64,000 bases of DNA from Hyperoplus lanceolatus (lineage: Eukaryota; Chordata; Actinopteri; Uranoscopiformes; Ammodytidae), in contig CM049408.1 of assembly GCA_026929865.2 (NCBI GenBank), forward strand, positions 1,240,001-1,304,000, in the 5' to 3' direction. The translations under genes and the position numbers were made by a program. This document shows, in pieces, positions 47,793-58,950 of this stretch. Numbering within the stretch: position 1 is the stretch's first letter; each line of letters begins with the position of its first letter. The notes beneath the pieces are model-generated. The model was not told where the DNA came from and searched no databases. It saw only the letters and a list, made by a program, of their open reading frames with translations.

Positions 47793-48520
47793 CCTAGCCT
47801 ACTGTAACTTGCTCGCCAGTGGGCGGGATAGTTTTACACCGCCACTGTATTATTCTAGCGGTGTCGCACCGTGGTCCGGTTGCTCTCGCTTGAAGCCCGG
47901 TTGCATACCTTATTCGGATTACATATTTTAATTGGCTCGACAGGTCGCGTCGTTGCTTGGGTGTGCTCTCGCCTAGAGCTCGATTGCCTAGCCTACTGTA
48001 ACTTGCTCGCCAGTGGGCGGCAGGGTTACACTGCCAATGTGCTATTCTAGCGGTGTCGCACCGTGGCTCGGTTGCTCTCGCCTGAGGCCCGGTTGCATGC
48101 CTTAGTCGGATGCATATTTTAGCTGGCTCGACTTTTGGCTAAATTGTAGCATGTTTACTGTAACTTGCTCACCAGTGGGCGTAGTTGTACGCCGCCACTG
48201 TATTATTCTAACGGTATCGCCCTTCTTATATGTCCATGGGTGTCGCACCGAGGCTCGGTTGCTCTCGCCTAAAGCCCGGTTGCATACGTTGGTTGCTCGC
48301 CAGGGAGCGTCTTGGGTTTCCAAGAGTCGCCTTCACTGTGTTATTTTAGCTGTCACACGGTTGTCGTGTCTGTGCAGGCTACTGTAATTTGCTCGCCAGT
48401 GGGCGCTATAGTTTTGCACCGCCGCTGTATTATTCTGGCGGTGTCGCGCCGCGGCTCGGTTGTTCTCGCCTGAAGCCCGGTTGCATACCTTAGTCAGATG
48501 CATATTTAGTTGGCTCGACA
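47793..48520 (+). repeat. Tandem repeats in the DIRS leader
   Basis: Four or more diverged units, each with 'ctgtaacttgctcgccagtg', 'ttattctagcggtgtcgcac' and 'gctcggttgctctcgcctga', spaced roughly 140-230 bases. The end of DIRS copy 1 (39652) falls in the third unit. Confidence 0.75.
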
Positions 48521-49225
48521 GTGGGCAGCTTACGCCTTCATGGCCTCCATACAGTGGGGAATGGCCATGACAAGTGCCCTGCAGGTCTCAGGGTTGAGCA
48601 CCTGAGGGAAGCGCTGTCAGATAACCCATGCATGAACTGTAGTTTCATGTCTCAGGCACTTAGGTTGCTAGGTAGAGGCTCTTCTACTAGCCTCCAACCA
48701 GCTCATGGTACAGTGGCAGTGAGTAACCTTGCGGCTGGGCATCCTTCCTACTACAGGGGATGACATGCTGTCCACAGCTGCGTCCTGTAACCTCTTACAG
48801 GTGGGCAGCTCCGCTAGAGGGTCAGTGTCCGTCCGTGACTCGCAAGTATGGGGTTAGATGAAGCTCTGGTTTCATCTGCACCCACGAATGCCTTCTTTCG
48901 GCAGGCCCTCAATCCTCCGTTCTGTGTGCCTCCCTCTGAGCCTTATTCCGCTGAGCTCCGTAGATGCTGGCCAGATTTAAGGGCTCTCTCCCATCACACT
49001 AGTGACAGCAGAGCTCTGGCAGCCATGCATAATGCTGATAGTTAGGGCTCGGACTGGTTAGCTCCGATTGAGCCTGCTATAGCATCCCTGGTTGTCTCCC
49101 CAGACGAGGCTCTGAGAGCCGATGTGCGCTGCCCTCGGCCCCAGTGCCGGATTTCAGGCGACCTCCTTACTAGGAGTTACGATGTTGCTGCCTGTGTGGG
49201 CCATCTGGTTTGCATTACGACTTAG
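48521..49225 (+). pseudogene. DIRS gag-like region remnant
   Basis: Frames give HDKCPAGLRVEHLREALSDN followed by PCMNCSFMSQALRLLGRG, then PYSAELRRCWPDLRALSHHT and DSRALAAMHNAD. These resemble the Cys-containing gag-like protein of fish DIRS elements. It is broken by stops near 48760 and 49045 and by the insertion at 49226. Confidence 0.65.
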
Positions 49226-49300
49226 GGAGCTAATAATAATAATAATTTGAATTTATATAGCGCCTTTCAAGGTACCCAAGGGCGCTTCACAAGGAAAAGG
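49226..49300 (+). mobile_element. Short non-LTR tail inserted in the DIRS gag region
   Basis: (TAA)n followed by 'ttgaatttatatagcgcctt' and 'caagggcgcttcacaa', the common fish SINE/LINE 3' end. Confidence 0.6.
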
Positions 49301-49319
49301 GCTAGGCGCGCCGCCAGGG

Positions 49320-50370
49320 TTGGCTGGCGCAGTCGTCCCAGTCGGAGGTGTTTCGACAGACTCTCCGTTCTCTTCCAGTGATCCCAGGCCAGGCGTTCGG
49401 CCAGCTGCTCTTCAGGCCAGGTGCGAAGTGTTCAGGTTGACCAGGCTAGACAGTAGTTACACGCTGCGACGTGTACCTCTGCCTGATTCCAGGCCGGGAA
49501 CCTCTGTGGTACCCCGTGCCAATAGCTTCGACCACGTTCAGGTGGACAATCAAGGGGCCAGTGCTTCTCAGCACATTCTGTACAGCGCCGTAACACTGCG
49601 CTACAGCTGCATTTCAGGCGCCAGGAGGTCGGCGTCCAGCCTCCGCCCTCCCCCAGAGTCCTTGGGGGTGCTACTCGATGCTCGGTAGGTTCTACTCAAC
49701 CGAAGTTCAGGTACCAGGAGGTGGGGCGGGGTCGCCCCGTTCTGGACTAAGACGGCGGAATCAATGCGTCACGATTCTTCCTTTCCCCATGCTGCGTGTT
49801 GCAGGGGTCCTCCAGTCTATCGCTCAGGCGGACTGGGTTGTGTCATAGCCCTGAAAGATGCTACTTTCAAGTCCCTACTGCCCAATGTCACAGGTGGTCC
49901 TCCCCTTTGCATTTCTGGGCAGGGTGTACCGGTTCAGGGTTCCTCCGTTTGGGCCGTCCCTGGCTCTGCGGATATTAAACAGTGTGTGGCAGCATCCCTG
50001 CCACCATTACAGCTCAGCTGGTGCTCGAGTCGGCGGCCATGCGAGCCTGCCTTTCTCCATAGCGCGTAGCTACCGTTCAGCAGCTACTACAGCACTACAT
50101 GCAATGGAGGCTGCTGGAGTACAGCCTCTTCCTTCGACCGATAAGTATGCTGACCTCAGCATAATCTAATTATCATTATTCAAGCTGTCCAAGTTCCAGG
50201 TGTCCGGAACACAGCGATAGAAAAGGGCCACCCCCGGGGAGTGGAGACTCCATCCGGAGGTGGTGGGCATGATTTGGACAAGTATGGCAGGGCAGTGGCA
50301 TATCTCTTTGCTTCCGAAGAGATGACCCACTGTCCCCCTGGGTTCTCCTAGATGGAGAGGACCAGTCCCC
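49320..50370 (+). pseudogene. DIRS reverse transcriptase / RNase H remnant
   Basis: Pieces recognisable across frames include 'ALKDATFKS' (the (V)DLKDAYFQV block), 'LPFAFLGRVYRFRVPPFG' (the FAFQG...YEYKVLPFGL block), and after 50226 'PGEWRLHPEVVGMIW'. There are several frameshifts and stops, so it is certainly inactive. The YLDD-type catalytic loop was not found. Confidence 0.65.
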
Positions 50371-50849
50371 TAAGGCAGGATGCTCTGGCTAATGCTTGGC
50401 CAGTCATCCTGCTTTGTGCATTTCCTTCGCACCGTTGCTTGTGTGTTTTTCACTAAAAGCCCGGTTGCTAAGTGTATGCTCGAATGTATTGTCTTTCTAG
50501 CATTGTTGCACTGTTGATCGGGTGCTAAGTTCGCCTAGACCGGTTGCTTACTTTGATTTAATCAACAGCCAGTGGCTTGGGGTGAGCCAAGCCACCGCCG
50601 CAGTATTTGTAGCATTGTCGCCTAGAGCGGTTGCATAGGCTACTAATTTGCTCGTCAAGTGGGCGGCTTCGGGTCAGAAGTCGCTTTCACTGTGTATTGA
50701 GCTGTGTCCCACCAGCGTGGGCTCTCACCTAAGCCTTGCGTGCATAGCTTACTTATTGCTTGCCAGTGGATGAGCCGTGCCACACACTATGTGTGTAGCT
50801 TTTGTTACTGACAACACTGGATGGGGTCCAGCATTGCAGTTACAGCCTA

Positions 50850-52030
50850 CGTTTGGTGGCTCCACATTGGCCAGGAAGGCCATGGATCCCAGCGTTACTA
50901 AACTCCTCAAGGAGAGCCTTGGTGCCTTCCAGGGAGACAGGACCTTCTGTCTCAGGTAGGCGGACACATGTGGCACCCGAACTCGGGGCGCCTGCAGCTG
51001 TGCGTGGGGCTCCTGGTAGCCAGGACCCACTGTTGACGTATTGCGACCAGTCAGAGGTCCATAACGTTTTAACTTCAGGGGCACTCGCCACTACATGGCG
51101 CTATGCAGACAGGTGGAAGTTGTTTTCACAGTGGTGCATGGCACATGGCGAAGTCCCATGGACTTGTTCAGTGATAGTGATACTACACTTTCTGCAGTCT
51201 GTGTTGGGCAGCATGACAGCTGCTTCCACCCTGTGCGTCTATGTGGCTGCGATATCGGCCGCACATGCAGGGGTGGACAACCAGACGGTAGGGTCCCACT
51301 ACCTAGTCAGGCCAGAGGCTTCATTCAGCCACCATGACCCCTGAGGGCACCATCAGGGGACTTACAAGTAGTCCTGAGGGCCTTAGGTCTACCCCCATTT
51401 GGGCCGCTGAGTCAGGCAGACCTGACGCGGCTGTCTATGAGACGGCATTCCTCCTTGCCATTGCGACTGCAATCGGTCGGTGAACTCCATGCCTCGTCAG
51501 TGAGCCAGGCGTGCTTGCGCTGGCATGTAGAAGGGTCAGGAGTGGTGCTCTCGCCAAATCCATCCTTCCTATCCAAAACGATTGTCTCCCCACCATGTAA
51601 ACCAATCGATCGAGTTGGCTGCTTTCAATCCCCTGGGCTCACCAGGGGATGCAGAAAGAACGTCAGACCCACTGTGCCCGGGGCGGGCGCTTAGGGCATA
51701 GGTTGTGGCAACAACCAGCTTGCGTAAGACAAATACCTCTTTGTCTGCTATGGGAGCTGCAGGAAGGGGGCTGCCCTGTCCAAACAGAGACACTCCCACT
51801 GACTTGTGGATGTGGTCTTGAATGCATATAGAGCACATGGGGCTCCCCATGCCTTGGCCGTTGAGTGCCACTCTACCAGGAGTATGGCTACATCATGGGC
51901 TGCCTTGAAGCGGATTTCACGGCAGGACATTTGCGCCACGGCTACATGGTCTTCATCATGTACGTTGCGCAGCTCTACAGAGTAAATGTTGCTCCACCTC
52001 ATCCGGTGGGATGACAGCTGTCTTGTTGAT
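50850..52030 (+). pseudogene. DIRS tyrosine recombinase remnant
   Basis: The first part gives LVAPHWPGRPW (end of the preceding protein), then TWRYADRWKLFSQWC, SVIVILHFLQSVLGSMTAAS and LCVYVAAISAAHAGVDNQTVG, the core-binding domain. The catalytic half is spread over frames: PSFLSKTIVSPPCKPIE, then about 51867 onwards VECHSTRSMATSWAALKRIS with the H-x-x-R motif and DICATATWSSSCT. A frameshift just before the nucleophilic Tyr region (FYRVNV in relatives) ends it at 51980. Confidence 0.8.
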
Positions 52031-52083
52031 GGCTGCAAGCCCTTAATTGATGAGTACTCTTCGTGACCTTTTTGGTATAAGTC

Positions 52084-52190
52084 ATCCAGTGCTGTAAGCA
52101 CCGCCTCTGGCGGTCAGTAGGAACGAAATAGAACGATAGTTACGTATGTAACTACGGTTCTATGAGTTCTGGATGACCGCCAGAGTTCTC
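52084..52190. repeat. DIRS internal complementary region
   Basis: 52090-52134 is the inverse of the left tip (46621-46665). 52129-52190 is the inverse of the right tip (52360-52420), including 'agaacgatagttacgtatgt'. The two parts meet as they would in the circular intermediate. Confidence 0.85.
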
Positions 52191-52804
52191 TGTCACTCAG
52201 ACTTCTCAGACACCGCGAGAAGATTCAGTTGGAACAGAACCTCTGGTGACTTCCGGAATATATAGACATTCCCGGGGTCACCCAGGTGTCACAGGTGACT
52301 TTGTTGGTATAAAGATCTCGACCTGCGCATGCGCGCGATGGAACATCCAGTGCTGTAAGCACCGCCTCTGGCGGTCATCCGGAACTCATAGAACCGTAGT
52401 TACATACGTAACTATCGTTCTAATGCGGTCTGGACCCCAAAAAAGCTTTGACATGTGCCTTTCTTTCATTTTCACAAATAGAAAAAAAGTTTCACAAATC
52501 AAAAACTATGTTTTCTATAATCTATAGCCTCACTGTGATAATATAGTCCAGGTTTGAAGAGTCTATGTGCAATGGTTTTCAATCAGGACCAGTTCTAATG
52601 CGGTCTGGACCCCAAAAAAGCTTTGACATGTGCCTTTATTGCATTTTCACAGATAGGGTAAAAGTTTCACAAATCAGAAACTATGTTTTCCATAATCTAT
52701 AGCCTCAATGTGATAATCTAGTCCAGGTTTGAAGAGTCTAGGTGCAGTGGTTTTCAATCAGGACCAGTTCTAATGTGGCCTATACCCCTAAAAAACCTTG
52801 ACAT

Positions 52805-54528
52805 TAGGGCTGCACAATATATTGAATTTTCATCGCGATGACGATATTGGCTTCCCACGATGACGTGTACATGAATGTGCGATATTTTAAATGTGTGCTC
52901 AGCTGCGAAGCAAATCAATCACTCCCCAAACCACTCGCTGATCATGTGCCTGTTCATGCTCCAACCTGGCAACCCCAGGTTCCCCGAGAGCTGTCAATCA
53001 AAGTACAGTGGCTCCGCCCCCAAAGTGTGAACAATTTTCTGCCCGCATAGATAGAAAGCACTCCAAGAGCCGCGCGAAGAAGCAAGCTGCTGCTTATCGC
53101 GCGAGCGAAAGCAGACATCTGCGCTTGTGAAATCACATACATCCCCTTGTTAGTCTCTTTTTTTGTGTGGGGCCGGATTTATAACCCATTATTACATGAC
53201 ACTTTGCCAGGTCTGTTATCCAGCCAGACAGACCGCTGTCAAGAGTATAATGTATAGCGAACGGGTCACCTAAGGACCTACGTCATAGTTTTGATGGATA
53301 GACGTCCACAAACAGGGCTACTCGTTCAGAAAACAATGGAATACTTTTTCAACACGTCTTTGCATGTATCAGGAGAGCAGGGAACACAGGAGTCATGGTT
53401 AATGTCCGACAGGACTCCAGCAAGACGACGTGAGTACGTTTTGCTTCAGGCTGCAGCCCGCCATGTAAATGTTCGGCAGTCATTTTCTCCGTGAATTGTG
53501 TTATAGATTTTGGGGGATAATGCTTTGTTAGCTAGATGGAGCTCTGGTTAAGCATGTTGGCCGATTACATTTACTGTTTGTACAGTGTGCGAGTCTTAAG
53601 TTGTGTTAGCAAAACAGTAGCTCTGTGGCTAACAGCTGAGCCGGAGCCTTCAGTCAGCTGAAGCAGTCTAGCTGGGCGAGTAGACTATTCCACCGTTGCT
53701 AGTTCGTTTCCTTGGTCGTTCCTATTTACTGGCGTATTGGACTACGTTTTCATTACATAAGAACCTAGTGGGTTTGCAACGACTATTCCAGTTATTAGAC
53801 AAGCTCCCAGGGTTGCTAATAACTCCATACAGTCAGTGCCTCAGCGTACACACGACCTGAAGCGAAGATGAAACCTCGCGTTGGGAGTAAAGGCATGAGA
53901 GGCAGCAACATTTAACTAACGTGTTGCTGAGTGTTACCTGCCACTTCCCGTCTCCGTCCTTTCAAATAAAATTCCGACATAGTAGAGCCATATAGGTTGT
54001 GATTTATTTTGACAGGGCGCAGCTCATAATATAGGCTACTTATTTTAGTTATACATTGTGGGCACAATTTTATTTAGTTCAAAATCAAGTTTTATACACA
54101 TCCATCATGCAGGTACAATGAATGGAGTAAAATATTTTATATTTTGCTTTTAGGAGACGCAATGAGGTCAGGTGAGGAAACAAAGATGTGTTATTCAACA
54201 GAAATGTAGCACAAAGGAAAGTTAAAGCAGTGCTCTGTTGATTTGATTTTGAGTAAAGTTTTGGTGCAATATTTTGATTTATATTTTCTTTGTGGAAATA
54301 CATTGACTTCAGGTAAATATTTATTATATTTATGCAAATATATGTACATTATCAGTAATATTGCATAGCCGATCACATGGATATGAAAGCGCTGTTATGT
54401 TTACGTGACAATCCAATAAAAATATTTTACTCACTACAATTACTGAATAATCGTGGTAAAATATCGTGATATCAATATTGACCCAAAATAATCGTGATAA
54501 TCATTTTGGGCAATATCGTGCAGCCCTA
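52805..54528. mobile_element. hAT element, 1.72 kb, in satellite
   Basis: The left end TAGGGCTGCACAATATATTG is mirrored by the right end CAATATCGTGCAGCCCTA. The 8-base target duplication CTTGACAT (52797-52804 and 54529-54536) is part of the satellite unit and is perfect. A short frame at 53291-53494 has no clear transposase motif. Confidence 0.92.
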
Positions 54529-54681
54529 CTTGACATGTGCCTTTATTGCATTTTCACAAATAGAAAAAAAGCTTCACAAATCAGAAACTATGTTTTCTAT
54601 AATGTATAGCCTCACTGTGATATTCTAGTCGAGATTTGAAGAGTCTCGGTGCAGTGGTTTTCAATCAGGACCAGTTCTAAT

Positions 54682-55612
54682 TAGGGCTGGCCCGAATTAT
54701 TCGAATATTCGAATACTCGTTCGGAAAATTAGTATTCGGAGCTTCGTTTTTTTTTTTTTTTTAATTGAGAAAATGTAATGAATGGTGTGCTTGTTGTTGT
54801 AACTGGGCGACTTCATTGTCCAGTAGGTCTCGCATTATACAATGGTGCCATCTACTGGATCCATTTGGAACGGCAGAACCACCTTTGAACTTTGACCTAG
54901 TTGGCTGCTGACCTTTTCAAAGCCGGTGATACACGGTGATACACCAGCTGTATGCTACGTGACGTTACCAGAGCGAGGGATGCAAACTATAAGCGACACC
55001 AAGCAGAGAAGCGAGAGAGGTGGAGGAAGAATAGATAACTTGTTTCCATTAACTTTATAACACAACATTAGCGGGATCTCGGGAGGAAAAGTAATGCTTA
55101 GCTAAATGCTAACCTTAGCTTAGCTGTATGTTTACGTACAGCACCGCACCCATAAACTGTGACTGGCTTGCTGCAGAGCGTGAACGTCTTGGCATTACCC
55201 GGTCAATATAATGGATATAATATGGACACATAAGACAATCAATAATTCGGTACTTGTTATGGATTTATTGTACAAATTCCCTGAAAACAAATATGCACAT
55301 TCCAGGATTAATTGAAAAGCTCCCGTTACGTAAGGGCTGAGATCGCAGAGAGGACAGCTGATTTGGACAGCTGATAGGCCTATTAATTAACGTTCAAAAG
55401 CTATTAAATCTTCAACAAAATAATATGCAGATATTGTCAAAATCGGTTCCAGGGAGTATATAGGGATTATTAACGGGTTTTTTCTTTTAATTTTTTTTTT
55501 TATTAATGTTGTTTTTGATGGTGTGTTTTTCTGGACCGAATATCCGGATATATTCGCTCGGAAAAACCAACGAATATTCGGAGCCTGAAAAATGGTATTC
55601 GGGCCAGCCCTA
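54682..55612. mobile_element. hAT element, 931 bases, in satellite
   Basis: Ends TAGGGCTGGCCCGAATTATT and ATGGTATTCGGGCCAGCCCTA (inverse). The perfect 8-base target duplication GTTCTAAT at 54674-54681 and 55613-55620 comes from the satellite unit. Confidence 0.92.
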
Positions 55613-55674
55613 GTTCTAATGCGGTCTAGACCCCAAAAAAACCTTGACATGTGCCTTTATTGCATTTTCACAAA

Positions 55675-56777
55675 TTACCCAGGGGGCAAAGTGATTTTAT
55701 GGACATGGAGCGTTGTAAAAGGTTGTTCACCAAAAATGACATCTAGGACCTTCCATGATCACAACCTGGGTGGACAACCTTGTCAACAAGCTGCTGGAAA
55801 GCTACAGTGGGCCGACATAGCAAATCAGAACCACTGTTTAAGTGAATGGGGGTGAATGGGGATGGGCTAATGGGGAATTTTTCAAACCTATAGATATCAT
55901 TATGAGACTTTGCCAGTTGATTACTGACATTAAAACAAACACTTTTTGTATTACAGTATTTTCCAAAATGTTTAAATAAATATGAAAAATCATCAATATC
56001 TTACTAATGATGCGAAAATTTACATATCAAAAAAGCCCCAAAATCTAGATGTTGGAAGAAAACCAAGTCAATTTGTTTTTAAATTTTTAAAACAAAACAA
56101 GTGTCCAACTGCCTGAAGCCTTTCCTAATCACAGTTAAAATTTGACCAATAACCCATAGAAAATACATGTTTTGCACAGTTACATTTCATGTGCTATGGA
56201 CCAAAAGTGTCCTTTTGGAGTCTCCAGCTGCTATTTTAGGAAACGGCTAGACATTCCCTTGGAAAAAACTGTGTAAAAAATTCATTTTCTATGGGTTATT
56301 GATCAAATTTGAACTGTGATTGGGAAAAGGCTTCAGGCAGTTGGACACTTGTTTTGTTTTAAAAATTTAAAAACAAATTGACTTGGTTTTCTTCCAACAT
56401 CTAGATTTTGGGGCTTTGCAGATATGCAAATTTTCGCATCATTAGTAAGATATTGATGATTTTTCATATTTATTCAAACCTTTTGGGAAATACTGTAATA
56501 CAAAAAGTTGTTGTTTTAATGTCAGTAATCAACTTGCAAAGTTTCATAATGATATATTTAAGTTTAAAAAATTCCCTATTAGCCCACCCCCCATTCGCTT
56601 AAACAGTGGTTCTGATTTGCTCTATGTCGGCCCGCTGTTGCTTTCCAGCAGCTTGTTGACAAGGTTGTCCACCCAGGTTGGGATCCTGGAAGGTCCTGGA
56701 TATCATTTCTGGTGAACAACCTTTTACAACGCTCCATGTCTGTTTTTCAAAAAAAAGGGGTCTTGCCCCCTAGGTAA
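55675..56777. mobile_element. 1.1 kb palindromic (foldback) element in satellite
   Basis: TTACCCAGGGGGCAA on the left mirrors TTGCCCCCTAGGTAA on the right. Homology continues inward through 'ggagcgttgtaaaaggttgt', 'agcaaatcagaaccactgtt' and 'aaccaagtcaatttg' to a centre near 56205, so each arm is about 500 bases. The flanks are satellite sequence. A target duplication of at most 3 bases (AAT) is possible. A related, partial sequence lies at 62417-62620. Confidence 0.85.
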
Positions 56778-57963
56778 ATAGAATTTTTTTTTCACAAATC
56801 AGAAACTATGTTTTCTATAATCTATAGCCTCACTGTGATAATCTAGTCCAGGTTTGAAGAGTCTAGGTGCAATGGTTTTCAATCAGGACCAGTTCTAATG
56901 CGGTCTAGACCCCAAGAAAGTGTTGACATGTGCCTTTATTTCATTTTCACAAATAGAAAAAAAGTTTCACAAATCAGAAACTATGTTTTCCATAATCTAT
57001 AGCCTCACTGTGATATTCTAGTCGAGATTTGAAGAGTCTAGGTGCAGTGGTTTTCAATCAGGACCAGTTCTAATGCGGTCTAGACCCCAAAAAACCTTGA
57101 CATGTGCCTTTATTTAATTTTCACAAATAGAAAAAAAGTTTCACAAATCAGAAACTATGTTTTCTATAATCTATAGCCTCACTGTGATATTCTAGTCGAG
57201 ATTTAAAGAGTCTAGGTGCAGTGGTTTTCAATCAGGACCAGTTCTAATGCGGTCTAGACCCCAAAAAAGCGTTGACATGTGCCTTTATTTCATTTTCACA
57301 AATAGAAAAAAAGTTTCACAAATCAAAAACTATGTTTTCTATAATCTATAGCCTCGCTGTGATAATATAGTCCAGGTTTGAAGAGTCTAGGTGCAGTGGT
57401 TTTCAATCAGGACCAGTTCTAATGCGGTCTAGACCCCAAAAAAGCGTTGACATGTACCTTTATTTAATTTTCACAAATAGAAAAAAAGTTTCACAAATCA
57501 AAAACTATGTTTTCTATAATCTATAGCCTCGCTGTGATAATATAGTCCAGGTTTGACGAGTCTAGGCGCAGTGGTTTTCAATCAGGACCAGTTCTAATGC
57601 GGCTTAGACCCCTAAAAACCATTAAAATGTGCATTCTTTGCATTTTCACAAATAGAAAAAAAGTTTCACACATCAGAAACTATGTTTTCTATAATCTATA
57701 GCCTCACTGTGATATTCTAGTCCAGATTTGAAGAGTCTAGGTGGAGTGGTTTTCAATCAGGACCAGTTCTAATGCGGTCTGTACTCAAAAAAAAACATTA
57801 AAATGTGCATTCTTTGCATTTTCACAAATAGAAAAAAAGTTTCACAAATCAGAAACTATGTTTTCTATAATCTATAGCCTCACTGTGATATTCTAGTCCA
57901 GATTTGAAGAGTCTAGGTGCAGTGGTTTTCAATCAGGACCAGTTCTAATGTGGTCCAGATGCA

Positions 57964-58850
57964 AAAAAAGCAGTGAAATCTCCCCTCTCTTTCTGTTAAA
58001 CAAGCTTAATAAAGGTTACACCAATTGTAAACTGTTTTTAAAGAATGGTTAGACTCTCTTAGATAATCTAGACTAATTAATGTGGCTTTACCGCGGCGAT
58101 TTAGGAGGTTAAACAACGGAGAATCAGTCGCTCCGCAGCTCCTTAACTTTTCCTTAACTGCCGAATCGGCTGCTGCGAATCAGCTGCCAACTTCAGCGTC
58201 GTGAGTCTAGGTGCAGTGGTTTTCAATCAGAACCAGTTCTAATGCGGTCTAGACCCCAAAAAAACCTTGACATGTGCCTTTATTTAATTTTCACAAATAG
58301 AAAAAAAGTTTCACAAATCAGAAACTATGTTTTCTATAATCTATAGCCTCACTGTGATAATCTAGTCCAGGTTTGAAGAGTCTAGGTGGAGTGGTTTTCA
58401 ATCAGGACCAGTTCTAATGCGGTCTGTACTAAAAAAAAACATTAAAATGTGCTTTCTTTGCATTTCACAAATAGAAAAAAAGTTTCACAAATCAGAAACT
58501 ATGTTTTCTATAATCTATAGCCTCACTGTGATATTCTAGTACAGAATTGAAGAGTCTAGGTGCAGTGGTTTTCAATCAGGACCAGTTCTAATGTGGTCCA
58601 GATGCAAAAAAAGCAGTGAAATCTCCCCTCTCTTTCTTTTAAACAAGCTTAATAAAGGTTACATCAATTGTAAACTGTTTTTAAAGAATGGTTAGACTCT
58701 CTTAGATAATCTAGACTAATTAATGTGGCTTTACCGTGGTGATTTAGGAGGTTAAACAACGGAGAATCAGTCGCTCCCCAGCTCCTTAAGAATCCCTTAA
58801 CTTTTCCTTAACTGCCGAATCGGCTGCTGCGAATCAGCTGCCAACTTCAG
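57964..58850. repeat. Higher-order repeat: two 238-base segments around satellite units
   Basis: 57964-58201 and 58612-58850 share 'gcagtgaaatctcccctctc', 'gactctcttagataatctag' and 'ccgaatcggctgctgcgaat'. The second has a 10-base extra 'aagaatccct' near 58788. The satellite in between has two units. Confidence 0.9.
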
Positions 58851-58856
58851 CGTCGT

Positions 58857-58950
58857 CTCTCTGATCTCAAGTGGGCCGGACCAGTAAAATAATGGCAAAA
58901 TAACGTAGACCTACATATGTCAACTCCAAATCTTTAGCTTTGTTTTTCAG
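58857..58950 (+). mobile_element. hAT-like shell element, right part (continues 62024-62416)
   Basis: 'ctctctgatctcaagtgggc' to 'ttagctttgtttttcag' matches the minus strand of 40487-41075. It is separated from its continuation by the foldback element and from its left end (35281-35311) by the satellite block. Confidence 0.75.

Larger units (their letters stand above)
44514..48171 (+). repeat. Duplicate copy 2 of 35822-39652
   Basis: It starts inside the LINE 3' UTR ('tgaatgttttaattgttgtt'), then satellite, DIRS RNase H fragment, GATA run, inverted satellite unit, and the DIRS 5' part. The order and almost every base match 35822-39652. The offset changes from 8692 to 8516 because one satellite unit is missing in copy 2. 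Small indels distinguish the copies, for example at the GGGGGG run at 45846 and an extra T near 46066. Confidence 0.92.
46621..52420 (+). mobile_element. Structurally complete DIRS tyrosine-recombinase retrotransposon, decayed
   Basis: DIRS elements integrate through a tyrosine recombinase rather than an integrase. The left inverted terminal repeat (46632-46790: 'gaccgccagaggcggtgctt', 'ggaatgtctatatattccgg') is mirrored at 52225-52376. The internal complementary region 52084-52190 joins the inverse of the left tip to the inverse of the right tip, the hallmark of DIRS. Inside, in order, are a repeated leader, a gag-like region, reverse transcriptase and RNase H remnants, and the recombinase. 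All frames are broken. No target duplication is seen, as expected. At 5.8 kb it is close to the usual size. Confidence 0.88.
52419..58614 (-). repeat. Satellite array, - orientation, with insertions
   Basis: About fourteen units inverse to those at 35312-36768. It is interrupted by the hAT at 52805-54528, the hAT at 54682-55612, the palindrome 55675-56777 and a 238-base non-satellite segment at 57964-58201. That segment recurs at 58612-58850, giving a higher-order unit of about 650 bases at the right end. Confidence 0.93.

Noticed and set aside
50840..51091. Minus-strand frames across the DIRS recombinase
   Set aside because: Antisense shadows of the recombinase remnant on the plus strand.
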